Source: Euclidia mi (taxonomy: Eukaryota > Arthropoda > Insecta > Lepidoptera > Erebidae). Taken from it: a stretch of DNA of 64,000 bases. Of the stretch, positions 10,807-22,073 are shown in pieces. Numbering within the stretch: position 1 is the stretch's first letter; the number at the start of each line of letters is the position of its first letter. The DNA is taken from the NCBI GenBank assembly GCA_944739405.2, contig OX123183.2, forward strand, positions 97,850,729 to 97,914,728. Direction: 5' to 3'. The translations under genes were made by a program, and so were the position numbers. Under the pieces are notes generated by a model. It saw only the letters and a program-made list of their open reading frames with translations, made no database searches and was not told where the DNA came from.

Positions 10807-12825
10807 ACACAAACATACACAAGCATAGGTACACTTAGGAGGTGTTTATTACATGGTAGAAAGTTACTGAAGTATATATTTTTTAATTTTAGTTATACTT
10901 TCTGATAATTCAGTTTTTCTTAACTTACAACTCAACAATAGAATTAGACTGATAGTAATTTGTCTTAAACAGACAATTTATTATAAACTCCTTCAGTCCA
11001 ATGAATTAAAAGTAAAAATACCAATGTTGGTTACATCCAAAAATGTGATCTACTGGCGCCCGAAAACACAAAATAATTAAAAAAAAATTGCTAAAGAAAC
11101 ATATTTCTTAGAAACATAATTATATTTTTAATCTTAATATAGTCTTCGTAGAGATTATTAAAACCGTTTTAGCTCTTGTAAAAATAATTTATTAATCAAT
11201 TGTGAAAACAAATTAAGAAGAGCTCTTAACCAATCTGTAATTAAGTCACTACTGCCAAATATGTACAAAGTTGCTCTATTAATATATATTTATTATTACT
11301 TATCGACTATAATTATTAATTTAATACATAATAATACGCGATATGACAGTTATTGATGCGTTAAAACCACTCCACCTACATGCTACGTAATTATCAATTC
11401 GGTAGGAAATAAATTTCCAAATGGCATTCAACACGTAACCATTTAAGCGTATAAACAAATTAATAATGTTATATCACAAAAGAACAATAAGATGAATCAA
11501 TCTTTTTTCATTAAAGGATGCAGGCGATGCAATTACATTTTAATATGGACGACACTTTTGTAAAAAATATCGACAAGTTATTTATAAACTGCCAATCAAG
11601 CAGAATGCTTATTGAATCGTGATTATTTTGGAAACGGTTACAGACAACACAACTGAGGTTTGATTAATGTTATAATAATATAATATGTATAGTCCGTTCA
11701 CAGTTATTTTACCTCTAGCTGTCAGATTGGCCAACCTGGGCGTTGTGTTGCTATATTTAGTATCTAATACTAATTTTATTTTAAATATACAATATTGCTA
11801 AAAACGTACCTATTTTATAATAAAAAAATTGTCTATTTTATTATCAAATACGAAAACTGCAAATTTAATTATCACATTTATTTTGAATAAGAATGATCCA
11901 TGCGGACTGCCAATGACGATTCGTAGCTGCTAAAAGGATTCTCGGCACCTCGTTCCTGTCAGTTGTTTCTCTGAGTGAAAACTTCTTTTTTTTTTTCTTA
12001 CACATTGTAATATTCGCCTAATACATTCTATCTGCATCCCGAATCCCTCGTTCAGTCACTCTTGCCTCAAATTTTGGCATTTTTAAGTCTGTCTGCAAAA
12101 ATCATATAGACTACAATTACTTTCCTTATCATAAAAACCTATTTAATACAAAAAACGCGATAGACGTATTTAAATAAGGATTTTCTCTCCATTAAAAAAA
12201 TGTCTATATAGATAAGACTGACATTACACACTCATGGTGGCTACAGATGGACATTCTAGTTTCCACTAAAATTGGGTAAAATGTTATGCACTGGTAACAT
12301 ACCTGTCATCACAGAGTACCATACCAACATAAAGAAAACAAACACCGACATTTGTCAGAGGTAAAATAACTGTGAACGGACTTTATTCTTAATGATGATG
12401 GCGGATGACAGATGTACAAAAAACAAAATGGCCACCAGTGGTGACGTCAGTATATCATTATATATCGTTAAGAAATATCTTTGTTACAAATGGATCAGGT
12501 GTAGACACAAGATGATAGGATTATTCAATGACTCCAATTATGATGTCATGCTCAGTCAGATAAGGTATTTTTTACTCTAAAGTTGTCTTCCTTGTCGAAG
12601 AATGGACTATGTGTTTGTATCTTTTGGAGCATAAATACAACGTGTGTCCATCATGACATGATTTCGCCTTGCGAATGTTGTGTAATAGTCTAGAATATAA
12701 CAGAAGAGGCTAGGAAATTCAGTGTGCTTGTCAATATTGTTTTTTTATAAAAGACACCTCTCGCATTAGGAATAAATCCTGTATCGCGTGGACTTTAGAA
12801 ACATAGAACCAACGTATAGAATGAA
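10807..12825. other. AT-rich spacer, no gene seen
   Basis: About 2 kb of strongly AT-rich sequence. No coding motif, repeat array or transposon end recognised. Confidence 0.6.
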
Positions 12826-12957
12826 CTCGCAGACTGGAAACAACAAATTATGTATCACAATGATCACACAAAGTGGTGTTTCATGTGGGGATCGACCCAT
12901 AACACCCCGCGCAGTGTCAAGAGGCAAGGTGACCGCTTAATCCACTACTCCAACCGT
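12826..12957 (-). mobile_element. tRNA-like SINE head
   Basis: On the minus strand a tRNA-like A-box region ('ggattaagcggtcacc') is followed by a 'gggtcgatccccac' B-box region and then 'gtgtgatcattgtg'. The structure matches the plus-strand copy at 45880-46060. The 3' part is not distinguishable from spacer. Confidence 0.45.
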
Positions 12958-13345
12958 GTACTCAAGGCTGCCTAAAGCGGTATTTTATGCAGAGCTTCAG
13001 CGTGGCAAGCGCAAAGTTGGTGGTTAATAATCTCCGTTACAAGGATGTTCTTAAAATACACTTACATCAGTGCAACATTCCTGTACGGTGTTGGGATGAA
13101 CTGTGTTTGCTAAGGCCTGAATGGCGGCGTACAATAAAAAAAGCTGCCGTCTCCTATGAGAAAATGCGTCTCGAAGATCTTAATGTAAAACGCCAATTAC
13201 AGAAAACTCGACCGAAACCTAATTATAACTACCTAATATGCAACTCCAATGGCTAGCTCTACTGCACCATCTGTGACCGCATATTTTCTACACGGTTTCG
13301 TTTTGCCAGCCACATCCGGGCACATACCAGAAAAGTCGCTTAGGG
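12958..13345 (+). pseudogene. LINE ORF2 C-terminal remnant with C2H2 zinc finger
   Basis: Three frame-linked blocks resemble the C-terminal end of reverse transcriptases of lepidopteran non-LTR elements: 'RLPKAVFYAELQRGKRKVGG', then in another frame 'LRYKDVLKIHLHQC' and 'EWRRTIKKAAVSYE', then after an in-frame TAG 'YCTICDRIFSTRFRFASHIR', a C2H2 zinc finger with CxxC and HxxxH spacing. A frameshift near 13018 and the stop near 13253 show it is dead. It begins right at the SINE head on its left. Clade is uncertain; no catalytic reverse transcriptase part is present. Confidence 0.7.
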
Positions 13346-14231
13346 TCGCCGTCGACGGACACGTCGAGACGTTGAGGAGGACATCAACAACATCATCGCC
13401 CAAGACCTATTTGCTCGTCATAGCGTAGGTATGTCATATATCATGGCACAGGCTTATTAATACATTCGGTCATTATTTTAAATCTCATGATTTAATTTAT
13501 ATTTATATAAGCTGTACAAAATAGATACTGCTGTTATAATTATGCGTATACGCATAACGCATAAATCTATTCAGCGCCCATTATAATGCTATCTATTCAG
13601 CGCCGGGTTGTGACTTTTCTTATTTATAGTACCTAAATAGTTTTATATATCAGCTAGTTAGCTAGATTTTGCAACGGCTTCACCAAATAAACTTTATTAT
13701 TAGGTTCAGACTTAAACAATATTTATTTGCCATAAAAGTTTGTCATCGTAGCGCTAACTTTAAAGTTCTAGCATCTTTGTAATAAATGGAGATTGATTGA
13801 TTATGAAATAAATAATAGTACTAGTTTTATGACGATGCTCGCAGTTATGTTTCATAAAGTGTATCGACAGACTACTTTCAAATAAAACGAAAAACACATT
13901 TCAGAACTGCTTTATAAAATAAAAGCATCATAAAACGCTGAAATTTTACTCCACTATACCAAAAAAATATAACTATAAAAATTCACGCAATAAAATGCGA
14001 TATGCGATTTTTGTGACGTACATTCCCATCCATTAGTGGAATTGGGTGTGTTGCTGTCTGGTTGAGAATCCTTCAGTATTTTTCTAATTGCACGCGGAAA
14101 ATGGCATTCTCAATTTAAAAGTTCTTCGTATCGACTTGAACCATTTCTAGTGCCACTAAAATCTTTCTTTATGGCGGGCCGCTTAATTAATTAATAGTTT
14201 ACGGTTCTGTCCTATTTGTTTTTTTTTAAGG
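13346..14231. other. Spacer with an 18-bp palindrome
   Basis: AT-rich spacer. A perfect palindrome, ttatgcgtatacgcataa, lies at 13540-13557, and 'tctattcagcgcc' occurs twice just after it. Confidence 0.55.
13540..13557. repeat. 18-bp perfect palindrome
   Basis: ttatgcgtatacgcataa is its own reverse complement. No flanking element is evident. Confidence 0.85.
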
Positions 14232-14372
14232 ATCATCCCTGTACCCTCAAAGGGGTAGACAGAGGTGTAATATTTCACCCACATTTCGCCATGATTTGCC
14301 CGACCCGGGAATTAAACCCGGGCCCTCCGATCAGCTGTCGCATACGCTATCGACTGAACAACGAAGGCAGTT
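14232..14372 (-). mobile_element. tRNA-headed SINE, internally deleted
   Basis: Read on the minus strand, 'gccttcgttgttcagtcgat' and 'agcgtatgcgacagctgatc' form the head, followed by 'cccgggtttaattcccgggt' as B box and T stem, then 'gtgggtgaaatattacacct' and the 'ctgtctacccctttgaggg' 3' end. This is the family at 18712, with the body between head and 3' end mostly missing. Confidence 0.7.
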
Positions 14373-15114
14373 TTGTTTATTTGAATAAGTAATAGTTTTA
14401 TATAATAGTTAGGCAGAGGTTCACAATTTAAATCACGGCTTGCAAATTTTAGTTGTTCATTTTCGCTGACGGCGAAAGAAAACATCGTGATGAAACCTGC
14501 ATGTCTGAACGTTATCTCCAATTATTTTGCAATATACCTACGCAAAATCTGCCACCCTGTTTTTGGCATCGTGGTGAACTAATTCTTCCTATGGAAGAGA
14601 CCGTTGCTCGGCGGTTAATCATTATCACCATCTCAGCCTGGTCAAGTCACTGTTGTACATAGATATATTTTAACTGTTCTGTGCTGTTGTACTTAGGCGT
14701 CTTCCAAGGCTAATAATAGTCTGTATTAGAAATATACTGGGATTAATTCAATTAATTAATCTATTTAGATTTTGATTATATTGTGGTTTAGATGTTACCG
14801 GCGAACAAAATTAGTTACGTAGTTGTCGATTATGTTAATTACAATATACACGTGGTTAATTAATAATCACGCACAAAGTTTAATGTAATAGAGAAGAGAA
14901 CTGATTGACGACATTATATTTTAAAATACGCACATAATATAAGAAATAAATTACACCCAGACAAAAAGTATATAGTCGTGCTTATCACATGTGGATTCTT
15001 TATAGATGGTAATCAACCGACGACCTCCGGCTTAGTATCATTACCTACTAGCCACTACAGCAACTGGTCAGGACCGGTGCGACCCCTTCAACAGTTTGCT
15101 ATCACCTTAAACTA
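14373..15114. other. Spacer, no gene seen
   Basis: AT-rich spacer; the short frames here carry no recognisable motif. Confidence 0.55.
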
Positions 15115-15965
15115 ATACATAGGTTTAAATATTACCCATCTATATTGGAAATCATACGTAAGAAAAATCCGTTTAAAATTATCAAGTGCAGCTTATGCTC
15201 TCCAAGAAATAAGAAAGACCACTGATATGCAACCCGCTCTTACAACCTACTATGCCTACGCCTTCGCATGGTTAAACTATGGTGTCACCTTATGGAGCAC
15301 AGAAGCTCCTGCACTTTTTACAATGCAGAAAAAATAATACGCATACTAACAAAATTAGAAAACCGAGATAGCTGCAAACCACAAATCTAAAAACTACACA
15401 TTTTAATCCTACCTAGTATATAGATATTCTGGAAACCTGCAAATTTGTAAGAGAATATAATGAATGTTACACAAAAAGAGAAGATTTAAAGATCAATGAT
15501 TCATTAAGACACAAAGATAGATTAAATCTGCAGACGTTTTTTTTTTTTTTTTTTATTAAAAAGAACCTATCAAAATGACTTCACGCTGCCTGATGGTAAG
15601 CTGACAGTGAAGTCCTATTGGGAAGGCCATCATCCCCAATTGCTGGTTAGGCAATGTGACATGACGGCCCTCACTTTGCCGGCCTTGAGAGGTGCTTTTT
15701 CACGCTCCGCTTAAAGGACCCAGGATCAAGGGAGGAAGGAAACGTCGCGACTAAAAATGCATTCATCAAGCCCTTACATAATGTCTATTAAAATCTACAA
15801 TAAATTATCATCAAAAATAAAACGCGAAGAAAAAGACAAGATCTTTGTAAAAAAATTAAAACATTTCTTACTACATAAATGCTATTACCATTAAACAAAA
15901 ATTCAAATGACAGACTGAATTAGACTTGTTATCATACATTAGAAACAAATACCAAGTTTATTAAT
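15115..15965 (+). pseudogene. Decayed Jockey-like LINE ORF2 C-terminus, split by an insertion
   Basis: Conceptual plus-strand translation gives 'SAAYALQEIRKTTDMQ', 'TYYAYAFAWLNYGVTLWST' and 'ALFTMQKK', the post-catalytic part of a Jockey-type reverse transcriptase (family pattern: YYAxxxSxxxYGxxxWG then FxxQKxxIR). Several stops and frameshifts follow. After the inserted element at 15540-15756 the similarity resumes with 'IYNKLSSKIK', the usual extreme C-terminus. The catalytic domain is absent. Confidence 0.65.
15540..15756 (-). mobile_element. A-tailed retroelement 3' end inserted in the LINE
   Basis: An 18-20 nt T run on the plus strand opens the segment, followed by 'ctgcctgatggtaagctgac' and 'gccggccttgagaggtgc', words typical of lepidopteran LINE 3' ends. 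Orientation is minus because the tail is a T run on the plus strand. Its right edge is placed where the host LINE similarity resumes. Confidence 0.6.
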
Positions 15966-16554
15966 ATTAAAAAATCAGGGTCCATAATTATTACTTATTT
16001 TATTATTACAAACTAGTGAGTAACCATGTTTTTATAAGACATTTATATACATTGTGGAGTGCAATAAAATTGAAATTGAAATTAAAATGGCAATAGGTAC
16101 TTACCAGTGTGAGCAACATTGTTGGGTTTCGTTTGGTGGATAAGAGCACGAGAGAATCCAATCACAGTAACTTACCTATAATGTCATGTTTTCATGGCTA
16201 AATTTATTTTCTCTGATTCTTTAAGGATGTATAAAACAAAACCATAATTATCATACTTATCGAAGGGATCATCATCATCTACTAAAGAAGCAAATAAAAA
16301 ACTACACATTATTTATTTTCAACTTATTATTTTATTCTACAGTTAGTTATCAAGATATTATGGTATTATTGCACAATGATTAGTTATCCTATAGATGCCT
16401 GGTGGCAATCCAAGAACTTCGAAGCAGCATTTTAGCATTTCCACGCACTAAGCTTGAATAGGTTCAAAAGAGGTATTCAGGGCTTAATAACACTGCTTGA
16501 TATGCAGGAGTACCGGGTACAACAGCTGCCAAAGCACGTGAAATCATCACCACA
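15966..16554. other. Spacer, no gene seen
   Basis: AT-rich spacer. The end of the preceding LINE may extend to about 16085 ('gcaataaaattgaaattgaa' resembles a LINE tail). Confidence 0.5.
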
Positions 16555-16760
16555 TATTGACTTGCCGTTCGAAACAGATCGGCAAAGTTAAATAACGCTT
16601 GCACCGGTCTCCACTTGGATGGGTGACCACGTGTGGCATTTACATCTGAGCGCTACCGTGCTTCGGAGGGCACGCAAAAGCTGTTGGTCCCGGTCTTATC
16701 TAGCTGTAAAACGCCGTGAATTCCAACCCGAGACACTCTGCTTGGTGGTCCATAGGTCAC
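16555..16760 (+). mobile_element. 5S rRNA-derived SINE (SINE3 type)
   Basis: The segment 'gttaaataacgcttgcaccg' followed by 'cacttggatgggtgaccac' matches the 3' half of animal 5S rRNA (family: GTTAAGCAACG... then TACTTGGATGGGTGACC), which carries the internal polymerase III promoter. It runs on into 'ccgtgcttcggagggcacg' and 'gctgttggtcccggtc', the central domain also found in the tRNA-headed SINEs of this window. It is not a functional 5S gene: the 5' half is missing and the rest is divergent. Confidence 0.75.
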
Positions 16761-18381
16761 TCTACTGAGCTATTGTGTAAAGCATATAAACATAAACCTA
16801 AATAATAAATTCTCAAAACCAGCACTTGCTCAGTTTACTCAACAATTAGTTACCTATATTTTATTGGCAGTTACAATATAATGAACTAAACTGCTCTCCG
16901 CAGGTGTTCAGTAGCGAACTTTGTGCCAATAAAGGCACACTGGAACTAAAATAAAGCGCCGTCCCGAATATAGGTTAAACCGTGTTCAATCGACGGTATC
17001 AGATATTCGAAATTCAGGCACAATATACGAGGGCTATCATAGATGGCTATCCTGATTGTCCACGTTATTCGAAACCCATTATTGGTAAACACGGAAATTA
17101 TTTATTCCACCACACTGGGTTTTCATCATGGCAACACGGTGCGCGATAGATTGGCCCCGTAATCCTCGTACAATTTTGATGGGAGACTTCGTGCCCCCTA
17201 CATTATTTCCCCGTCAAAGTGATTAAATAAATAGTCCCGCGGCAAGTACAGGTACAGAGTTATTTCGTAATTACGTAGCTTTATTGCCTATACTGGGCGC
17301 AGGAATGTTTTGGAGTGGAGCACAAGCGCCGGTGCTAGGAGCACCAAGTAACCCCGAGTTAACATTCTACAAATTCATGTGATCTCGTTTTATGAATGTG
17401 GGTTACGATCTTTTCCTTTTTGGCTACCGAAAATATAATTGCAATGAGTTTGCTTTGCATCGAGTTAGTATATGAACATCTAATAATAAGTCAGAAAAGG
17501 TCATATTTGGGGTTATACGTAAGTAGTTATAATGTAATTAACTAAAGTATTTGGCATCGACCATATTTTAAAGCTGACCTTTAAACAAATTGGATTTTGA
17601 AATATCCGTAATTAGCTTAATAGTTAAACAAACTCCTCTATTATCTTCAAATGATTATACTCCTAAATCTTGTTTCTTTTATTTTTGTTTATCATGAAAT
17701 GGAAGTCCGGAACCCGCAACGAATTTAATAATAAGTATGACGAAAATAATTAATAGTTGTTATTGCGTGAATTTATACTCGCTAGTACCTCGCAATCTGA
17801 ATTAAGTTATAAATAGAATTTCATTAATATCTGTACTGGATATAACATAATTATGCCCGGTACAGAGATATTGCATGAATTTTATAAATCACAAAAATAA
17901 GTCGCGTTTATTAACTATTTTGAATCAATACATATTTTTTGTATATTTAATACGTTATTTTAAATTTCAACGGACAAAAGCTAAATCAATACGATATTGA
18001 ATGAGCAGATCTCTCAACATCTAATACACGCTGGTCACGAATGCCCATAGTCGCAATAGCTCATTCACTATCAAGTCATCTAGAGGATGTCCTGTTCACA
18101 GGCATAATACATTCCGAAGTATATATTATTTGTTCCCTCAATAACATATTCTATGTGCTACATCTATTGCATATTTTCTAAGTAGATTATGTTAATTTCA
18201 CACAAATCAGTATTTTCATAACAAAAGTTAGCTTGTCTGTCCATGCAATTTTAAATAGGTAGGTACCTTTTCATTGTCATATTGGTTGCCATATAGTCTA
18301 AAAGATCAGAGAAATGTTGGTGACAGTAACAACTAACAATGTAAAGTAGATATGTCAGTCTACGAAAAATTTATACAGCCA
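16761..18381. other. Spacer, no gene seen
   Basis: AT-rich spacer without recognisable coding or mobile features. Confidence 0.55.
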
Positions 18382-18711
18382 CTAGCTGACCCGGCGAACT
18401 CCGTATCGCCTTTTTAAGGTCTTTTTTCTCATTCCTTTTTTCCATCCATCCATCAGGGCTTAAGAAATTGACCAAAAAAATATTATTTCGGAGGAGTATT
18501 GTATCACTAAAACTGTGAAATTGCTGAATTGTTTCACTAACGCAGCTGTAAAACGATTTATTAACTCCAGTATGCGACTGGCGCATATGACTGATCTAGT
18601 GATATGATTAACTTACTAAGATGGCTATTAAAATAGGGGTTGGTGTTAGAAGGGTGAAAATTAAGAGTTGTTTGTATTTTCAATGCCATATCATAAAGAA
18701 AGAAACTGCCT

Positions 18712-18955
18712 CCGTGGTCCAGTGGATAGCGTATGCGACTGCAGATCGGAGGTCCCGGGTTCAATTCCCGGGTCGGGCAAAAGTGTTACTGGGTTTTTCC
18801 GAATTCTCAGTAGCAGCACGGAGTCTGGCGATGTGCCCGGTAACGGCAATAGCCTCGCCCCCTATTACGTGGGACCTAAAAATTCATGGCCAAATGTGGG
18901 TGTCATATAACACTTCTGCCTACCCTTTCGGGAATATACAGGCGTGAGTCAATAA
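18712..18955 (+). mobile_element. tRNA-headed SINE, best-preserved copy of its family
   Basis: The head 'ggtccagtggatagcgtatg' (A box) and 'cccgggttcaattcccgggt' (T stem with B box) is clearly tRNA-derived. The body has 'gcctcgccccctattacg' and the 3' end is 'ctgcctaccctttcggg' then 'caggcgtgagtc'. It sits inside the Helitron-type copy. The 3' end matches that of the LINE fragment at 28470-28761, so that LINE family probably mobilises it. Confidence 0.85.
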
Positions 18956-19036
18956 AAAAAAGTAAAAGTAAAGTAAAGTTGACACAGTAAAACGATGCCA
19001 AATGATAATTGGACCAATTATATTATGATGTTAAAG

Positions 19037-19272
19037 ATATTAATTTTACTAAAAATGTCCCGTCCGCCATCTTGGATCCCCAAATAGATGTCATTTTCGT
19101 GACCGGAATCCATGAAAACCCCGAAAATGACACCCATATTAATTTTATTAAAAATGTCCCGTCCGCCATCTTGGATTCCCAAATATATGTCATTTTCGTG
19201 ATCAGAATCCATGAAAACCCCAAAAATGATACCCATATTCATTTTATTAAAAAAGTCTCGTCCGCCATCTAG
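19037..19272. repeat. 99-bp minisatellite units inside the Helitron-type copy
   Basis: Units starting with 'tgtcccgtccgccatcttgg' begin at 19056 and 19155, 99 bp apart, with a partial unit before and after. The unit length is a multiple of three, which is why frames stay open through it on both strands; I do not regard these as genes. Confidence 0.8.
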
Positions 19273-19886
19273 ACACTAAAAACTTTCCCGTGAGAATTTG
19301 GTGTCACACATGCGCATCGTAAAATGTGACTCTCATCATTCTTTCATAACGCGCCTTTTCAAAGAAGTATAACTTTAAAAATATATGTTTGGGTTGGCCC
19401 GTCCTTTTTACTTAGGGCTTTAAACTAAACTGGGGCCGATTCTCAGACCTAAAGAATATACGTTTAAAATTTCATACAACTCGGTTCAGCCGTTTCGGAG
19501 GAGTATTGTAACTAACACAGAGAAACGATTTTTTTACTCCGGTATGCAAGTGGCGTGGCCAACAGGATTGATCTAGTGATAAAATGAAATTACTAATATG
19601 GCTATAAAAAAAATAAGAATTTGGTGATAAAGGGGTGAAAATTAAGAGTTGTATGTATTTTATACTGCCATATCATAAAAAAAATAAAAATATAAAAAAT
19701 GTTCAAAAAATAAAAAAAGATTTTTTGGGCTGGCCACCCTTATGACTTGGAAGTTTGAAAAATAGATTACGACCGATTCTCAGGCCTACCGAATATACAT
19801 ATAAAATTTCATACAAATCGGTCCAGCCGTTTCGTAGGACTATTTTAACTAACACCATGACACAAGAATCTTATATATTATATAGA

Positions 19887-20631
19887 TTATTATATATAGA
19901 ACATAGAAAATAGAGTTCAAAAGCCAAAAGTAATCTGGGTAAGTTATTACTTGTTAGACATGTACTCAGAGAGAATGTTTGTGGCGCATCTGCTTCTGAG
20001 ATTTTTTGGAAAATGTCGAATTGATATAAATACGTAGGTAACGATAATATAATAAACTGCTTGGATAGATAAAATACTGCCAATGTAGGCTCTGATTTAT
20101 ATTTAGAGCATATTTTGTAATGAGGCATTTATTTTTGTTTATATTTCAATCGTTTTATTTATAAGTTTTAACGTCCTTCCTTCGTGCTTTTAAGAGCTCT
20201 AAATTAATATTTAATATTACTAAATATGTAGTTTGTCATTAAAATAATGATTTTATAATTAAGTAGGTGCGTATACATAATAAAAAAGCTAATCATATTT
20301 GGAAAATTATGGCGACATAAACTCATAATTTAATTGCTAAATCATACCATATGTTGTGTAACGTGAAAAATGTGTCACCATTCGTTAATACAGTTTCCTA
20401 ATTATAAAATGTTTTAGGTCTGTTACAGACAGTCGGTTGATCGTCGATCGACTTTAAATCAGTCAAGTGTCAGATCGTCAGTTAGTTCGTGTCATTCAGT
20501 AGATTTATCGGCCGATTTATCGGCGAATGATTGATTTTATTTGCGAATTGTGATACCGACTTGTTGAACGACTACGACAGTGTGAGTGAGGGCAGTTAAA
20601 AGCCTCTCGCGTATATTTGATTATAAAAATA
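19887..20631. other. Spacer with a palindrome-rich patch
   Basis: Mostly AT-rich spacer. At 20420-20600 words such as 'gtcggttgatcgtcgatcga' and 'ttatcggccgatttatcggc' recur, as in decayed palindromic DNA elements. No gene seen. Confidence 0.5.
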
Positions 20632-20829
20632 CTAGAGGATGCATGCAGTTACCCCCACAAATTTTTTTTTTAATCCAACTGTTTCTGCCCGATCCTGTGG
20701 GAATCCTAGGAAATTCCTTCTTAGTGCAACCCTATGGTGCCCAAGTAACATACCTACATGCTAAATTTCAGCTTCCAGCATCCAATAGTTTTGGCTGTAG
20801 GTAGTCTGTATACACCAAGATTTTAAAAA
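20632..20829 (-). mobile_element. Short Helitron-type copy, sister of 60459-60665
   Basis: Its minus strand aligns throughout with the plus-strand copy at 60459-60665: shared words include 'ccaatagttttggctgtag', 'caagtaacatacctacatg' and 'cttcttagtgcaaccctatg' (as on the plus strand here). The CTAG end lies at about 20632-20635. It is too short to code for anything. Confidence 0.65.
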
Positions 20830-21043
20830 TTTATGCTGATTATATTTTTCCACATAAGCGAACACGTGATTATACAATCTATAAAAGACACGAAATACTA
20901 ATGATACTTGAAAAATATAGCAGCAGGAACGAGTTATCGATTCTTATGATGATAAACGTCTATACGAAGACGAGCCTAAAGAGTGTACCTATTATATTAT
21001 AAACTATCGTAAAATTTACTAAAGAGATAGAAAGATGTCTCTG

Positions 21044-21208
21044 CAGCAGGTACACACAAGAAACCATCGTCATCAATCTTGTATATTGTCCCACTCAATG
21101 TGGAACGGGTCTCTTCTCACTATGGGATGGTTTCTTAGCTTCTTGCAGCGAGAAGAGGACCCATATTCCACCACGCTAGCCAAGTGGGGTTAGGCGGCGT
21201 TAACATAT
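21044..21208 (+). mobile_element. Old LINE 3' fragment, left half (split by the Gypsy element)
   Basis: Contains 'gtcccactcaatgtggaacg', 'agcgagaagaggacccatat' and 'ccacgctagccaagtgggg', words typical of a lepidopteran LINE 3' end. It stops at the ATAT target site of the Gypsy element. The similarity resumes at 28436 with 'tcaagaacattttaaggaac'. Confidence 0.6.
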
Positions 21209-22073
21209 TGTTAAGGACGGGGTAACGGGATTGGAAGGAAACACCGAGTAGAACTGATGACACTTTATTCGACTTGACACACGACACGCCGTTTAATTTC
21301 GACGCAGACAGCACCAACACTAGCGTCTTTTGCACTGCACTTTTCACTGCACTTCACTGCACTTTACTGCACTATACTTTCACTTCACTTTTTTTTTACT
21401 ACTTCTTCTTTCTTCCTTTACTTCTTCCCTTTTCTTCTTCACTTTACCACTTTTCAACTTAAACTGGCGCTTAGCGCGTCTACACCGCCTTATATACCCC
21501 TAAGAATGTTCTAGATCTACTAATTTCGATTGTCTTTTCGTTATTCAATTGTTTTTCCATCTCCTGTCTCTTTTTAACCTTTCCATTCCTTCTTGAAGTT
21601 TCTAGAATTTTCTAATCTTTATTCGAAATATTTAAATTTGTGTTTCCATCTCCTGTCTCTTTTTAACCTTTCCATTCCTTCCTGAAGTTTCTAGAATTTT
21701 CTAACGTTTACTCGAAATATTTAAATAATCTTTTAAATATTTGCCAAATATTCATAAACATTTTCCAAATTTCATAAAAACCATAATCCACATAACAGTT
21801 ATGACTGGGATTTGAACCCACGCCTTCAGAATGTGAACGGAATGTGTTATCCGCACGGCCATCGCCTTGTTGTCAATGACTGGTGAATTTGGCGAACACT
21901 TTACAAAGTGTATACGTCATCGAACTAAAAACTCATTTCCAAATAATAAAATAGTCTTCAAACCTCTTTGCTAATAAATTATTGTGTTTGATGACCGGAT
22001 AGTTTGTCGTGTAGACGTCAGAAGTCCTTGGCAACGGTAGTGATGACAGCTTGGCATGACACCGGCCGTCACA
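21209..22073 (-). repeat. 3' LTR of the Gypsy element (865 bp)
   Basis: On the minus strand it starts TGTGACGGCCGGTGTCATGC and ends TAACA. It contains a tandem duplication of about 92 bp (near 21553-21640 and 21644-21727, sharing 'catctcctgtctctttttaa') and a tRNA-like segment at 21795-21875. Confidence 0.93.
21795..21875 (-). repeat. tRNA-like segment in the 3' LTR
   Basis: On the minus strand 'gatggccgtgcggataac' resembles an A box (leucine tRNA style) and 'gtgggttcaaatcccag' is a good B box with T stem. Acceptor pairing is poor, so it is not a functional tRNA. The same segment occurs in the other LTR at 28141-28222. Confidence 0.6.

Larger units (their letters stand above)
18382..19886 (-). 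mobile_element. Non-autonomous Helitron-type copy
   Basis: On the minus strand the copy begins TCTATATAATATATAAGATT and ends GGGTCAGCTAG. The flanking bases are A and T, which fits Helitron insertion between A and T without duplication. A 'ggcgatacggagttcgcc' hairpin lies just before the CTAG end. It contains no Rep or helicase coding. It carries the SINE at 18712-18955 and two to three units of the minisatellite that is greatly expanded in the related copy at 61256-62999. Two near-duplicate arms, around 18600-18700 and 19590-19680, suggest an internal duplication. Confidence 0.7.

Noticed and set aside
10278..10826. 182-codon minus-strand frame, and overlapping frames, in the GC-rich element
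   Set aside because: GC-rich sequence has few stop codons; the products are low-complexity, overlap in several frames and cross the target duplication into flanking DNA, so they cannot be one inserted gene.
16555..16760. 5S rRNA gene
   Set aside because: Only the 3' half of 5S is recognisable and it runs straight into a SINE central domain.
19009..19272. 87-codon plus-strand frame with repeated NVPSAILD units, and its minus-strand counterparts
   Set aside because: They arise from a 99-bp minisatellite whose period is a multiple of three; frames are open on both strands.
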